Shown: positions 55,824 through 64,000 of the stretch, one piece after another
How positions within the stretch are numbered: position 1 is the stretch's first letter
Layout: every line of letters begins with the position of its first letter
Source: Gracilaria domingensis
Taxonomy: Eukaryota > Rhodophyta > Florideophyceae > Gracilariales > Gracilariaceae
NCBI GenBank assembly: GCA_022539475.1
Contig: VCMS01000075.1
Location: 62,001 to 126,000 of the forward strand
DNA length: 64,000 bases
Direction: 5' to 3'
Notes under the pieces: generated by a model
The model's input: the letters and a program-made list of their open reading frames with translations, nothing else
Told to the model about the DNA's origin: nothing
The model's database searches: none
Translations under genes and position numbers: made by a program

Positions 55824-56752
55824 AGTAGCAACAACAAAGACAACCGCGGCTCGTAGAAACGGGGAACAACGATAAAGAGAACAACGAAAGCAAAGGAGAC
55901 AACCACGGAAAAGACGGAGGGACGGGGAACCAAGAAGAACGGACTTCGGGAAAGAGAGGCACGCCCGCACAAGGCTGACCCAACGGTAGGGTAGTGCGAA
56001 CGCTTTGCTGACTCACACGAGACGAGCCCAGACAAGGGGCTGTGTGAATAGCAGGGAACGTTTAAAACGGTGAGACCAAGCCGCCAAAGAGGGAGAGTAA
56101 GAGAGGTTAAAGGTGGGGAGAGAAGGATGAGACGACCAAAGAGAGAGGAGATAAGTAGTGGGGGTGGGGGGAGGTCGTCGAAGGGGAAGTGGTCTGGCCG
56201 GAGTTGAGTCGGAAGCGACTGCTCCGGCCTTGTTATGCACAACCGCACCGTCGTTTCCTGGCAAAAAGCGACGGTACGGTTGGCTTGGCTAATAGCTGCG
56301 TTGTATCTACCGTACTAGCCTATAAGAGGCGTAGGTGGTAGATACTTTTAGCGCATATGCCGCTACAGGGAGCGCTTACGCAACACAATACACAGCGTAG
56401 AATGCACGTGTACTTGTGCAAGCGCAGGCGTCTTCTGTGGGTGCCCACAAATTTGGCAATTGACAGCCGATGAGGTCGAGTGGTCAGTGTTGGAGTGCTT
56501 TCTGCAACTCAAGTAGACAATCTTATGTTGCTTGTCTTGTAGAGTGGCGCCTTCCGGCCCCGTGCAAGGGAGATTCTGCGTAGAAAAGTAACTAAACCTA
56601 AAAAAGGATTAACTAGAATAAAGCATTTTTAAACTATATTATGTATTTTTGCTACTTTGGAAAAAACGCAGCAGTGTAGACACGTATATTTGTCACGTGT
56701 ACCCTTTGACAAGCCACAGTACCAACAACCTAGAAAGGTTAGCAAAACTGCT
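55824..56752. other. Stretch without a recognised gene
   Basis: Minus frames at 55685-56264 are Ser/Pro/Leu-rich over a purine-rich plus strand and are not convincing. An A-box-like ggtcgagtgg at 56475-56484 has no matching B box, so I do not call a tRNA. Confidence 0.35.
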
Positions 56753-57411
56753 TTTAGGGCATCCCCATTGGTTTGAGTAAATCCCAAAACCCATATTTGC
56801 CGGTTTTGCAGAGGCTGTACAGGAGCACGACCTTGGTCAAACCAGCCCAAATACAGCAGATCCAGCGTAAGTGCATACCTACCGTTTGAGACAAAATCTT
56901 ATCCTAAAAGAGTAGCCGATGTACTTCGAGGGCAAAATGAGTTCCAGGTTGCCAAACTGGTAAAAACGTGGATGATGTGGCAGACCGCCTTAAGTGATAG
57001 GCCGTGATTTGGGATGGGGTCTGCCACAAGATTTTTTTGCTGGATTTTGTGGGGCGGCTGGACTAAAACGCTGCACTTTTAGTGCAGATCTACTGTGTTT
57101 ACGCTGGCTTGACCAAGGTCGTGCCCCTGTACAGCTTTTGGAGGACCTGCAAATATGGGTTTTGGGATTTAGTCAAACAGGTGGGGATGCCCTAAAAATG
57201 CAGCGTTTTAGTTCAGCCGCCCCAAAAAATCAAGCAAAAAAAAAAGTCTTGTGGCAGACCCCATCCCAAATCACGGCCTATCACTTGGGGCGATCTGCCA
57301 CATCATCCACGTTTTTGCCAGATTGGCAACGTAGAAGTCATTCTGCCCCTGAAGTACATCGGCTACTCTTTTAGGATAGGATTTTGTCTCAACCGGTGCG
57401 GATGCCCTTAG
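56753..57411. repeat. Interlaced inverted repeat, foldback or nested MITEs
   Basis: Block A (56752-56868, starting ttttagggcatccccat) recurs inverted at 57087-57197. Block B (56884-57076, starting gtttgagacaaaatc) recurs inverted at 57200-57395. The order is A, B, A', B', not the simple A, B, B', A'. The outer ends are also inverted copies: tagggcatcc at 56754 and ggatgcccta-like text at 57400-57410. Arms look about 80-90 percent identical. No coding capacity. Probably two related MITEs nested or recombined. Confidence 0.65.
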
Positions 57412-57473
57412 TAGTGCTAGTATTTATTCTATTTTTGCTAAAATTGGCTTTACATTTTGAGCTGATTAGCGAG

Positions 57474-57583
57474 TGTCCACGACAGTAGGAACTTTGCAAT
57501 TACAGTAGCGACTATCCAGCACAAAAGACCGGAATCGTAGAGATCAAGAGTAAAGAAGACGAGCCAGAGTTCTTCCTCTCACA
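57474..57583 (+). repeat. 3' LTR of the old copia element
   Basis: Shares ttacagtagcgact and the following 70 bases, through CTCTCACA, with the 5' LTR, then CATCC. Its first 20-30 bases differ in length from the 5' copy, so the start could lie anywhere from 57474 to 57499. Confidence 0.6.
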
Positions 57584-58024
57584 CATCCTGGCGTAAAGAT
57601 GGCCAGCGGAAGATTTCTTGCTTGTTATGAATGCGGTCAAACATCCAGGAGTTGGTTACATACTTATATGGGTGTCCCAGTGTGTAACCGCTCCGGATAC
57701 TTCCCGCCAGTACGCCAGATAGTGCTCTTTGTCACATCTGAAAAACTAGAAATTCTCAGACTCACCCACTGGGTACATCCAAGAATTTCCAGAATCCTAA
57801 ACGTGACACCTCTCAGCAAATGAGAGCTGTCCAAGTACCTCGTCTTGCTGCCACCGTTTAGGATTCTGGTCGGGGTAAGCGAGACCCCGACCAGAATTCC
57901 AAACGTGACCGCCATGAAAGTTTCAAGTAACTGGCGCGTCAACTGTCGCGCTATCTTCATCGTTTATTAACTTCAGACTCACCTTCCTTCTACCAGCTAA
58001 ACAAGTACGTTCTGCAAACCATCC

Positions 58025-59226
58025 ATGACGCCTTCAACAGAAACTGACATTTTGATTCTCTTCTTATACACTGTGTTCGTCCTTCAATTATATGCATTCT
58101 TACTTTTAGAAAACCATCAACAAGAAAGAGGAGGAAAAAAGGCCAGACGTATTTCAAAGTCTGTAAAGTACCTCCGCACCGGGTTGCTTCGTCCGCATCT
58201 CCATACAACGCCGTGGAGGCATTTGATGCGTTGTGGTTCTGAAAACAAATTTCTCGTCGCCACAAGCTTTCCAAGATCGCTTGTCTTTCGCGATTTACTA
58301 CCATGGTTCTCAAAGAAGCGCACTCAAGTTCTGCTGGGATCCCCATTTCGTCAAAAGCAAACTAGTAGAGGACGCAATCCACTACTAGCGACGGAGGACC
58401 TACTCGGACTTGTGCTTTGGTACTTGAAAAGTGGGGATGTTGAGTACAGTCTAAGCCCCATATTTGGAATTGTTCCATCTTCTGTATCACAATGGTTGGA
58501 CTACGGTATGGAAGTGATGTATGCTGCTGTATCGGACGATGAGTATCCTGCTTTTCGTATCTGTTGGCCTACAGAATCAGAAATGGAAGAATACTGCGAG
58601 TTATTGCGGAAGAACAGATTGTTTGGGTACGCCTTGCGGGGCGTATTTGGTGTCAGTGATGGAGCACGGCTTCGTGTCCCAGACTTCGAGGATCCCGACA
58701 CTCAAAATGCGTATTATAACGCGATGACCCAAAGAGTGGAGGCGACTAATCTTCTCGTCTGGAACTTTCATGGTGAAATTATTCATGCCGCGCTGAACTT
58801 TCCGGGGAGTTGGCACGATAGCCGTTCAGCCTATATATCGGGCTGTACTGGCCTTCGCTGGCTCTCGACAGCAATACTCCTGCTGGCTTTGCAATCCTCG
58901 GCGATAGCGCATTCGTGAATGACACAAGAACTGGAAAGGTCGTGAGGGCACGCAAGGTAAATGAGTGGAGAAATATGCCGGTATCAAATGGCTGCGTGGC
59001 AATCGAACTTCTTTTACAGCGAATGTATCCCAGCGAACGGCAATCCGCTGAATGGGGTGTTCGCGGTGTGAAAGCTCCCTTCCGTCTACTGACGAGAACG
59101 CTACCTGCAGATCATTACAAACGAGGAAGGCTGTTGAGCGTTGCGTGCCATCTTGTCAACTACAGAACAAGAGTGGCAGGCTTAAACCAAATTGCGTCAG
59201 TGTACGGAAGAGTTCCATGGTCCTGA
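58025..59226 (+). pseudogene. Harbinger transposase (DDE_Tnp_4 type), copy 3, one frameshift
   Basis: Frame 58025-58918 runs to the second catalytic region and frame 58915-59226 gives the end. A one-base loss near 58845, just before the codons for LYWP, separates them; copy 1 has the extra base. Motifs: RPHLHTTPWRHLMRCG, ATEDLLGLVLWYLKSGDVEY, SPIFGIVPSSVSQWLDYGM, GVFGVSDGARLRVPDF (first Asp), LLVWNFHGEIIHAALNFPGS, WHDSRSA (second Asp), ILGDSAFVND and ERQSAEWGVRGVKAPFRLL (Glu). All three catalytic residues are kept. About 400 codons, normal for Harbinger. It cuts at the gggtacatcc ends with a 3-bp duplication. Very recently inactivated. Confidence 0.85.
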
Positions 59227-59985
59227 GTTGACATTGTTTCATTCTCATATGCGTGGTTGAAATGGAAGATAATTTGTTAAACAAGGATGATTCTGCAATG
59301 TTGAGTAAAAAGGACAAAGAAGTCAGTCCATATGCCCATGAACACTGCAGACAAGAACCTCGGGCGGGCTGTATATTGAAACAGTAGAAACGAGGCAGCT
59401 GTGACCTCTATCCCAAACACGGCCATGGTATCCATGACCGGCGACAGCCGTCCATTTCCCCATGCTCGGCAAAGTCCATATTGGGGCGGGATCGAAGGCT
59501 CGCTGGGTCAATGAATTTTGTCGCGAGCGAGCGCGGTGTTCATAAATTCGTCATGTTGCACGACATCGCTCATGCGTCGTCGCAGGGGGGAGAATATATG
59601 TCAGCGCGGCTACCTTCGCCGCATCGCGCTACAGCTCAAGGATTCTGCGCAATGGAGTGCACTGTTCGCTCGTGCACACCGCAGGCGTTGTTCAATTAAG
59701 TCTTGCAACACCCAACAATTGAGCGTCTTCAGGTTCTTCTGCGGCTGCTTCGCAACCAACCAGCTTACAATTATGTGCGGCACTGAACACAGATCTCGCG
59801 AACCCATGGACCTCACGGGCATGAACAGACCTAAATGTGATGCTGGGAATTACCAGTACCGAGTAAGGCACCAACATCGCTCCGTTTACGTAACGGTGAC
59901 TATGCGATCTCAAGTTGAGCATCATCCCGCTAGATGGAAAGGTACCTCGTGAAGCGCCCTTTGAAGGAGATATGTTATCGCGTAC
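59227..59985. other. Spacer between the two genes of Harbinger copy 3
   Basis: Plus frame 59518-59952 (144 residues) is Arg/Cys/His-rich and overlaps minus frames of similar length; none has a motif. I regard this as noncoding 3' sequence of the two convergent genes. Confidence 0.4.
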
Positions 59986-61014
59986 TTATTCTCTTGATTT
60001 TGAAAAGACTTCATTAAGCGTATCCTTGATGGAAGAAGAGACCATTGCTTGAATGCTGTCACGACTTTGCTCTACTACTTTCTTCACGATTGAGTCAATG
60101 TTATTCTCTGCCGTGGTCTGGAGACGTTCGCGACGAAGCTGGACGTTCGCAAGATTTGTCATGCTTTTCGTCAGCTCTTTCATGCACTGCATGTGTTCAG
60201 ATTCTCGTCGTTTTGTAGGTGACTCAAACGGTGTCCTCAATTGTCGCTTAAGTTGCAACACTTTTCCGGGATTCGCTCTTGGAGCTTCTGTACTCTGTGG
60301 CTCATTCAGCTTTTCTCCTCCTTCTGGACTTATACCGTCATCCATATTTGTGTTGTACGTTAGAGATACCATTTTTGCAAGAATCTGGCTCTGGATGTTT
60401 TTTGCTCGAAGCACAAATGCGGGGCACGTGGGATCCCCGGTTCGTTTCTGGACGTAGATGAGCTTATCGTATTTCTTTTTCAAATCTTCCGATTGCCTGC
60501 GAGGCCTGTCACACTCTTGCGCGTATCTGTTGTAATCATGGTGCACACGAGCCCAACCATTCATTTTAGTAGGCTCGTGTTCTTTAATAATATCTAACAA
60601 TGTGTTGACATCTTTCACACCATAGTTCCAGCTGTTTGGGCTTCTTCCTTTCTGCTTGGTACTCTTCGAGGATTTCTTAACTACTGTTGGCATAGGTTCT
60701 TCTGGTTCTTGCTCTTCTACAACTGGCTCCCGAGTTTCTGGTGGTTGGGTTTGGTCGAGAGTACCCCACTCGTCATCATCGTCCTCTGCAAGTAAATACT
60801 TTTCTTCCTCATCTATGTCAATGAGATTTTGATCTATGTCAATGAGATTTTGAATACGTACTGTTGCTCTTTTCATCTTGTTTACAATAATTGCGTCCTG
60901 TTCAACCTCGGGGTTTATTCTTCTTCTATTTGAAAAGACGTACATTAGTTGGGACCAAAACAGCAGTTGCAGCCCGACACGAAGGTGCCCGAAACAACTG
61001 TTGCATCCCAACAC
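59986..61014 (-). CDS. Harbinger myb-like second protein (DUF6818-like), copy 3, intact
   Basis: A 342-residue open frame. The first 45 residues (Cys/Phe-rich) may not be coding; MKRATVRIQNLIDID near 60876 is an alternative start. A 21-base tandem repeat encodes QNLIDID twice (about 60815-60856). Then an acidic stretch, DQTQPPETREPVVEEQEPEE, a Lys/Ser-rich stretch, and the domain NYGVKDVNTLLDIIKEHEPT, GWARVHHDYNRYAQECDRPR, QSEDLKKKYDKLIYVQKRTG and CPAFVLRAKNIQSQILAKM, a myb/SANT-like DNA-binding layout. A coiled tail (KELTKSMTNLANVQLRRERL) ends the protein. It is known in this superfamily to recruit the transposase to the element ends. It faces the transposase tail to tail. Confidence 0.8.
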   Translation of the reverse strand: MLGCNSCFGHLRVGLQLLFWSQLMYVFSNRRRINPEVEQDAIIVNKMKRATVRIQNLIDIDQNLIDIDEEEKYLLAEDDDDEWGTLDQTQPPETREPVVEEQEPEEPMPTVVKKSSKSTKQKGRSPNSWNYGVKDVNTLLDIIKEHEPTKMNGWARVHHDYNRYAQECDRPRRQSEDLKKKYDKLIYVQKRTGDPTCPAFVLRAKNIQSQILAKMVSLTYNTNMDDGISPEGGEKLNEPQSTEAPRANPGKVLQLKRQLRTPFESPTKRRESEHMQCMKELTKSMTNLANVQLRRERLQTTAENNIDSIVKKVVEQSRDSIQAMVSSSIKDTLNEVFSKSRE

Positions 61015-61177
61015 GAAAGTGGCCAGTCGAAGAGTGTCCGCTGCTTTTGCATGGATTGGAAAAAACAGGGGGAGGTTACATATGTTGAGAGTGTAACCGT
61101 TTTGGGTTTGTCTTCGTCACACGCAAAGATAGTGCCTTTACAAGTCTAGGAAATAGGAATTCTTGGATGTACCCACT

Positions 61178-61534
61178 GCACATCAGCTGCCCGAGACCAG
61201 TCCGTGCACGGTAGTGTCAATGGGAACAGTCCCGCTCAGTGTGCCCCTCCTCCATGCTACTCCAATTGGTATAGATGCAGCTCTGGTGCAGATATGGACT
61301 GGTGCTGTTGTCACAGCTTTCATTGGCGTTCTGCAATACAAGGGTAGCGTTCAAATCCGAATACAGCTGTCGTGCATGTCAAAGAGGCTCTTTCAGCACG
61401 TGGAATACCAGCGGCGTTGCATTTCCGGTGCAGGCTATCATGGGAGGCTATCGTGGGCGTGCGACCAGTGCAAGCTCCTGTCGAGCAACCGTTTGTCTTC
61501 GCAAAGGTGAAGCTAACCTTCTACTGATGAAGGC
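61178..61534. other. Spacer between Harbinger copy 3 and the LINE
   Basis: A plus frame covers 61163-61510 (115 residues), with ordinary composition but no recognised motif; it starts inside the Harbinger end, so it is likely accidental. Confidence 0.35.
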
Positions 61535-64000
61535 CTCATTCTTCTTCTTTTTCTTTAATGCGGACAATGGTCCTCAATTACAGGACCAAAGTAAAACTAT
61601 CTACAGATAGTTTTCTCTCGCTAAAAAGGCTAAGAGCTGATGAGGGTGTTCTCTGATCAAAGTTTGCAAATCTAAATCGCGTTGTTTAGCTAAAACAGGG
61701 ATCGTGTGTCTCCGGGATGCGTTCGTCAAAGGGCACCGTAGAACAAAGTGTTCCGCGCTTTTCTTCACATTCAAGCCACATTCGCATCTCATTGTCTTCT
61801 TTTGCATATATGAAACAACAGGATGGAGGAAAGAAACATGGCCGGTGTAAAACTGAGCTAGTAAGACTTCTGCCTTGCGAGCTCTAGCGGAGCTTCTAAT
61901 GAATTCTGGTACCGATGAAAGGATACACTTAGCTTTCGATGAGACCTTCAATTTTGCTTTCACATCCAGCATATCTTTTTCCACTTTCACTTGCTCGTGG
62001 AGAGGGAGATTAAGCCCACTTTTAGCCAATGAGTCAACACGATCATTCTGTGGAATACCGCAGTGACTCGGGGTCCAACACAAGTATACTGTGCAGCATT
62101 GACTGAGAGTATGTAAAAGTGTGGCGAGTTTTTGAAGGTGGTGCGGTTGCTTTCGTATGTTGCCTTGTAACGCTAGCACAATTGAGAGGGAGTCTGTGAA
62201 TATTCGAATAATTCCGCAGAAGCCTTCTGGAATGTGAAATAGTGCGGCTGTCATGCTAGCAATTTCTGCTGTGTACGAGCATACATCAATACCGGCAGGG
62301 ACAACCTTTGTGAGGTCGTCCTCGCCTGGTCGGTATATGACAAAGGCTCCAGCGGCGACAGTTTCCGGTCTCAGAAAGGCCATTTTTAGTGTATCCCCAT
62401 CGGCATCGATGCCAGAAGTTCCGCTGTTGTCCAATATGTATGCCATCTGAAAGGTGTCGTCGTAGTCAACCCAAATCGTTGGGCGGGTCTGACGTTTGGC
62501 GACAAACCTGGAGATTGCATCGTTCGAATCCTCACATTTGATTGTATTGGCTTTTCCACAGTACCATCCCTCTTTCCATCTTACTGCAACTCGGTTGGTG
62601 ACCGTGTTCTGTGGGGGAGGTTTCCCAACTGAGCCATCACACCAGATATCGCAGTCACCACGGGGCAACTGGTTAATCAGACGTTTTGTCGCTTCGCGTT
62701 GGATGTCCTCCGGATCATCCTTGCTGCACGACGCTGTCAGAAAATGGATTCTGGTGAGTTGCAATAACCCTGTTTCGTTGGGTAATGGCGCGCGTGGGAG
62801 CTGCAACAGTCCTTGCTGAGATAGGTGTTCTTCGGCGAGTTGTTTAAGTGTTGGACGTCGTGATCGTATTCGTGGTGTCACTTCAGCAGTAAGAAACGTT
62901 TTCAGTGGTGTATTGTTTCGCATTCGCATCGTTTTCTCGTATAGAACAGACGCCTTACACCGCGCTATTTCTTGTAATGATGGTAGAGCGGTGAGCTCCC
63001 TCAGGGCGTCGATTGGCGTTGATGAGACACACCCGGTTTGGATTCTCAATGCGTCGTTTCGGGCTCTCTCCAGTGCATCAACTCCCGCCTTGACGGAATT
63101 CGATATGATGGTTCCTGCCGCGTACGCTGCAATTGGTTCTGCGAATCCTTTCCGGACTATCTCAATCGTGCGCCAGTCTGCGCCCCACGATTTGCCTGTC
63201 AGAGCACGCATTACTCTGCTCCGTCGTTTGTATTTCAAAACGACTTGTTTGAGATGTTGCGAAAAGCTCAGTTTGGAGTCAAGTAGGGCACCGAGGAATT
63301 TGGCGCAGTCACTGGGTCTCACTACAACGCCGTTGATGTTGAGCGTATAGTTGTCCTCGTTCTGTCTCCAGTTTGAGAGTGTGAATGGAACAACGACAGT
63401 CTTGGAGGGGTTCATTCTGATGTCATTCTGTTTGCAGTACTGTGCTAGGCCGTTGAATGCTCGTTGGAGTAACTCTTGACACTCATCCGGACTTTTTGCC
63501 GATACCCACAATAGAGTATCGTCTGCGAACAGATTGACCTCAGCGTTACCTTCGGTTTCTATGACGTGTTCGGGAAGATCGGAGACGTAGGCAATCCATA
63601 ATGCAGGGGAAAGCGTTCCTCCCTGCGGCAGTCCTCGCGGTACTCTCCTGTCGTTGGTTGTGTTTGTGTTCCAGCGACATTTCCAGTGGCGGTCCATGAC
63701 GAAGCTCTGGAGCCACCTCCAGAGCTGGGGAGGACACCCCATTTTTGCGAGCTTAACGAAGAGACGCGGGTGCGGGACGCAGTCATACGCTTTAGAAAAG
63801 TCACAAAAGACAGCCAAAACCTTCTCCATTTGGTCCCAGGCGTTTCGGATGCTTTCCGTTACAGCTCCGATGTGTTCTTCGGTGCTGCGCCCCATTCGAA
63901 ATCCAGCCTGTTGCGGAGGCAGCTTTGCTTCCAGCCATTGCATGAACAATTTGTTCACCATTCTTTCCGCTATACGCGCTATAACGGGTGTTAGTGAGAT
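61535..64000 (-). mobile_element. LINE (non-LTR retrotransposon), 3' part, cut by the window edge
   Basis: Read on minus, the RT-RNase H ORF is followed by about 60 bases of 3' UTR and an A-rich tail, TTAAAGAAAAAGAAGAAGAA, at about 61536-61560. No LTR is present. The 5' part lies beyond 64000. An RNase H after RT and a C-terminal Cys/His knuckle point to the I/Jockey/Tad/R1 side of LINE diversity; the clade cannot be fixed by eye. Confidence 0.75.
61601..64000 (-). CDS. LINE ORF2 C-terminal part: reverse transcriptase, RNase H, zinc knuckle
   Basis: Open from the window edge to the stop at 61601. The frame continues above the ATG at 63961 with ISLTPVIARIAER, a usual RT lead-in, so the ATG is internal. 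Counting from it: VFCDFSKAYDCVPH at 51-64 (first catalytic Asp), RGLPQGGTLSPALW at 109-122, and NLFADDTLLWVS at 143-154 (catalytic DD). RNase H has DIWCDGSVG, YTAEIASMTAALFHI, IFTDSLSIVLALQG and WTPSHCGIPQNDRVDSLAK, with the D-E-D-D set visible. The end is CECGLNVKKSAEHFVLRCPL, a CCHC knuckle. It copies the element's RNA at a nicked target. The 800 codons seen have no break, so the element may be recent; the endonuclease lies outside the window. Confidence 0.85.
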   Translation of the reverse strand: MSLTPVIARIAERMVNKLFMQWLEAKLPPQQAGFRMGRSTEEHIGAVTESIRNAWDQMEKVLAVFCDFSKAYDCVPHPRLFVKLAKMGCPPQLWRWLQSFVMDRHWKCRWNTNTTNDRRVPRGLPQGGTLSPALWIAYVSDLPEHVIETEGNAEVNLFADDTLLWVSAKSPDECQELLQRAFNGLAQYCKQNDIRMNPSKTVVVPFTLSNWRQNEDNYTLNINGVVVRPSDCAKFLGALLDSKLSFSQHLKQVVLKYKRRSRVMRALTGKSWGADWRTIEIVRKGFAEPIAAYAAGTIISNSVKAGVDALERARNDALRIQTGCVSSTPIDALRELTALPSLQEIARCKASVLYEKTMRMRNNTPLKTFLTAEVTPRIRSRRPTLKQLAEEHLSQQGLLQLPRAPLPNETGLLQLTRIHFLTASCSKDDPEDIQREATKRLINQLPRGDCDIWCDGSVGKPPPQNTVTNRVAVRWKEGWYCGKANTIKCEDSNDAISRFVAKRQTRPTIWVDYDDTFQMAYILDNSGTSGIDADGDTLKMAFLRPETVAAGAFVIYRPGEDDLTKVVPAGIDVCSYTAEIASMTAALFHIPEGFCGIIRIFTDSLSIVLALQGNIRKQPHHLQKLATLLHTLSQCCTVYLCWTPSHCGIPQNDRVDSLAKSGLNLPLHEQVKVEKDMLDVKAKLKVSSKAKCILSSVPEFIRSSARARKAEVLLAQFYTGHVSFLHPVVSYMQKKTMRCECGLNVKKSAEHFVLRCPLTNASRRHTIPVLAKQRDLDLQTLIREHPHQLLAFLARENYL

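Larger units (their letters stand above)
39838..57583 (+). mobile_element. Old Ty1/copia element, outer shell of a nested stack
   Basis: A short LTR (39838-39933) is followed directly by GGTTATGGGCC, matching the complement of the initiator tRNA-Met anticodon arm. That is the half-tRNA primer site used by Drosophila copia. The LTR copy at about 57474-57583 shares its last 84 bases with about six differences. Both outer flanks carry CATCC (39833-39837 and 57584-57588), the expected 5-bp duplication. Gag, protease, integrase, RT and RNase H come in copia order. Within it sit a Harbinger element (43600-46125), another copia (46781-53524), a TRIM (55554-55823) and a foldback repeat (56753-57411). 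The material right of 53590 is long for a copia tail and may hold further insertions. Heavily broken, with many breaks. LTR identity near 93 percent suggests a moderately old insertion. The left boundary of the right LTR is uncertain. Confidence 0.7.
57771..61174 (+). mobile_element. PIF/Harbinger element, copy 3, nearly complete
   Basis: Terminal inverted repeats gggtacatccaagaatt (57771-57787) and its exact inverse at 61158-61174, flanked by ACT on both sides (57768-57770, 61175-61177). Length 3404 bp. Convergent genes: transposase on plus (58025-59226) and myb-like protein on minus (61014-59986). A hairpin sits 90 bases inside the left end (57861-57900, arms ggattctggtcggggt and its inverse). 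Same subfamily as copy 1. Only one frameshift, in the transposase, was found. Confidence 0.9.

Noticed and set aside
56460-56530. A serine- or leucine-type tRNA suggested by ggtcgagtgg.
   Set aside because: No B box, no 7-base anticodon loop and no acceptor pairing.

Overview
The window is a gene-poor, transposon-dense piece of a eukaryotic nuclear genome. It has short spliceosomal introns with CTAAC-type branch sites, no bacterial operon structure, and copies of most eukaryotic transposon superfamilies: Tc1/mariner, PIF/Harbinger, piggyBac, CACTA, Ty1/copia, Ty3/gypsy, a miniature LTR element and a LINE. The two-gene Harbinger elements, whose second protein resembles the myb/DUF6818-like family, a CACTA transposase and broken strictosidine-synthase-like and TIG/sorbosone-dehydrogenase-like genes are a mix I associate with florideophyte red algae or oomycetes. 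I lean to a red alga, but this is recognition from memory and not proof.

Layout. 0-9 kb: poorly recognisable sequence, a DNA-binding-like gene with one in-frame stop (2448-3815, minus), a methyltransferase-motif remnant and an unknown minus-strand gene. 9.3-10.6 kb: a Tc1-like element. 11.6-13.1 kb: a decayed Harbinger copy. 13.1-18.0 kb: GC-rich host-like debris, a gypsy pol remnant and blank sequence. 18.1-20 kb: left part of a piggyBac-like element. 21-27.3 kb: three decayed host-type genes (strictosidine synthase-like; a proline-rich protein with an unknown globular domain; a TIG plus glucose/sorbosone dehydrogenase-like protein). 27.4-29.1 kb: unknown ORFs. 30.4-35.5 kb: a divergent CACTA-type gene pair. 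36.4-38.3 kb: the right end of a second piggyBac-like element, with a P2X7-ballast-like ORF, joined at TTAA to a broken Harbinger second gene.

39.8-57.6 kb is a nested stack that can be read from its target-site duplications. An old Ty1/copia element (39838-57583, TSD CATCC) was hit by a Harbinger element (43600-46125, TSD ATT) and by a second, different copia element (46781-53524, TSD GTCTG, 346-bp LTRs). Its right-hand part also holds a 270-bp TRIM (55554-55823, TSD AGTAG), an interlaced inverted repeat (56753-57411) and an antisense zinc-finger gene related to an extra ORF of the inner copia. Next comes an almost complete Harbinger element (57771-61174, TSD ACT) with convergent transposase and myb-like genes. 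The window ends inside a LINE whose RT-RNase H ORF is open to the edge.

No tRNA or rRNA gene and no CRISPR array was seen. Almost every recognisable protein gene is broken at least once. The exceptions are the LINE ORF, the myb-like gene of the third Harbinger copy and two zinc-finger ORFs, plus several open frames with no recognised family.
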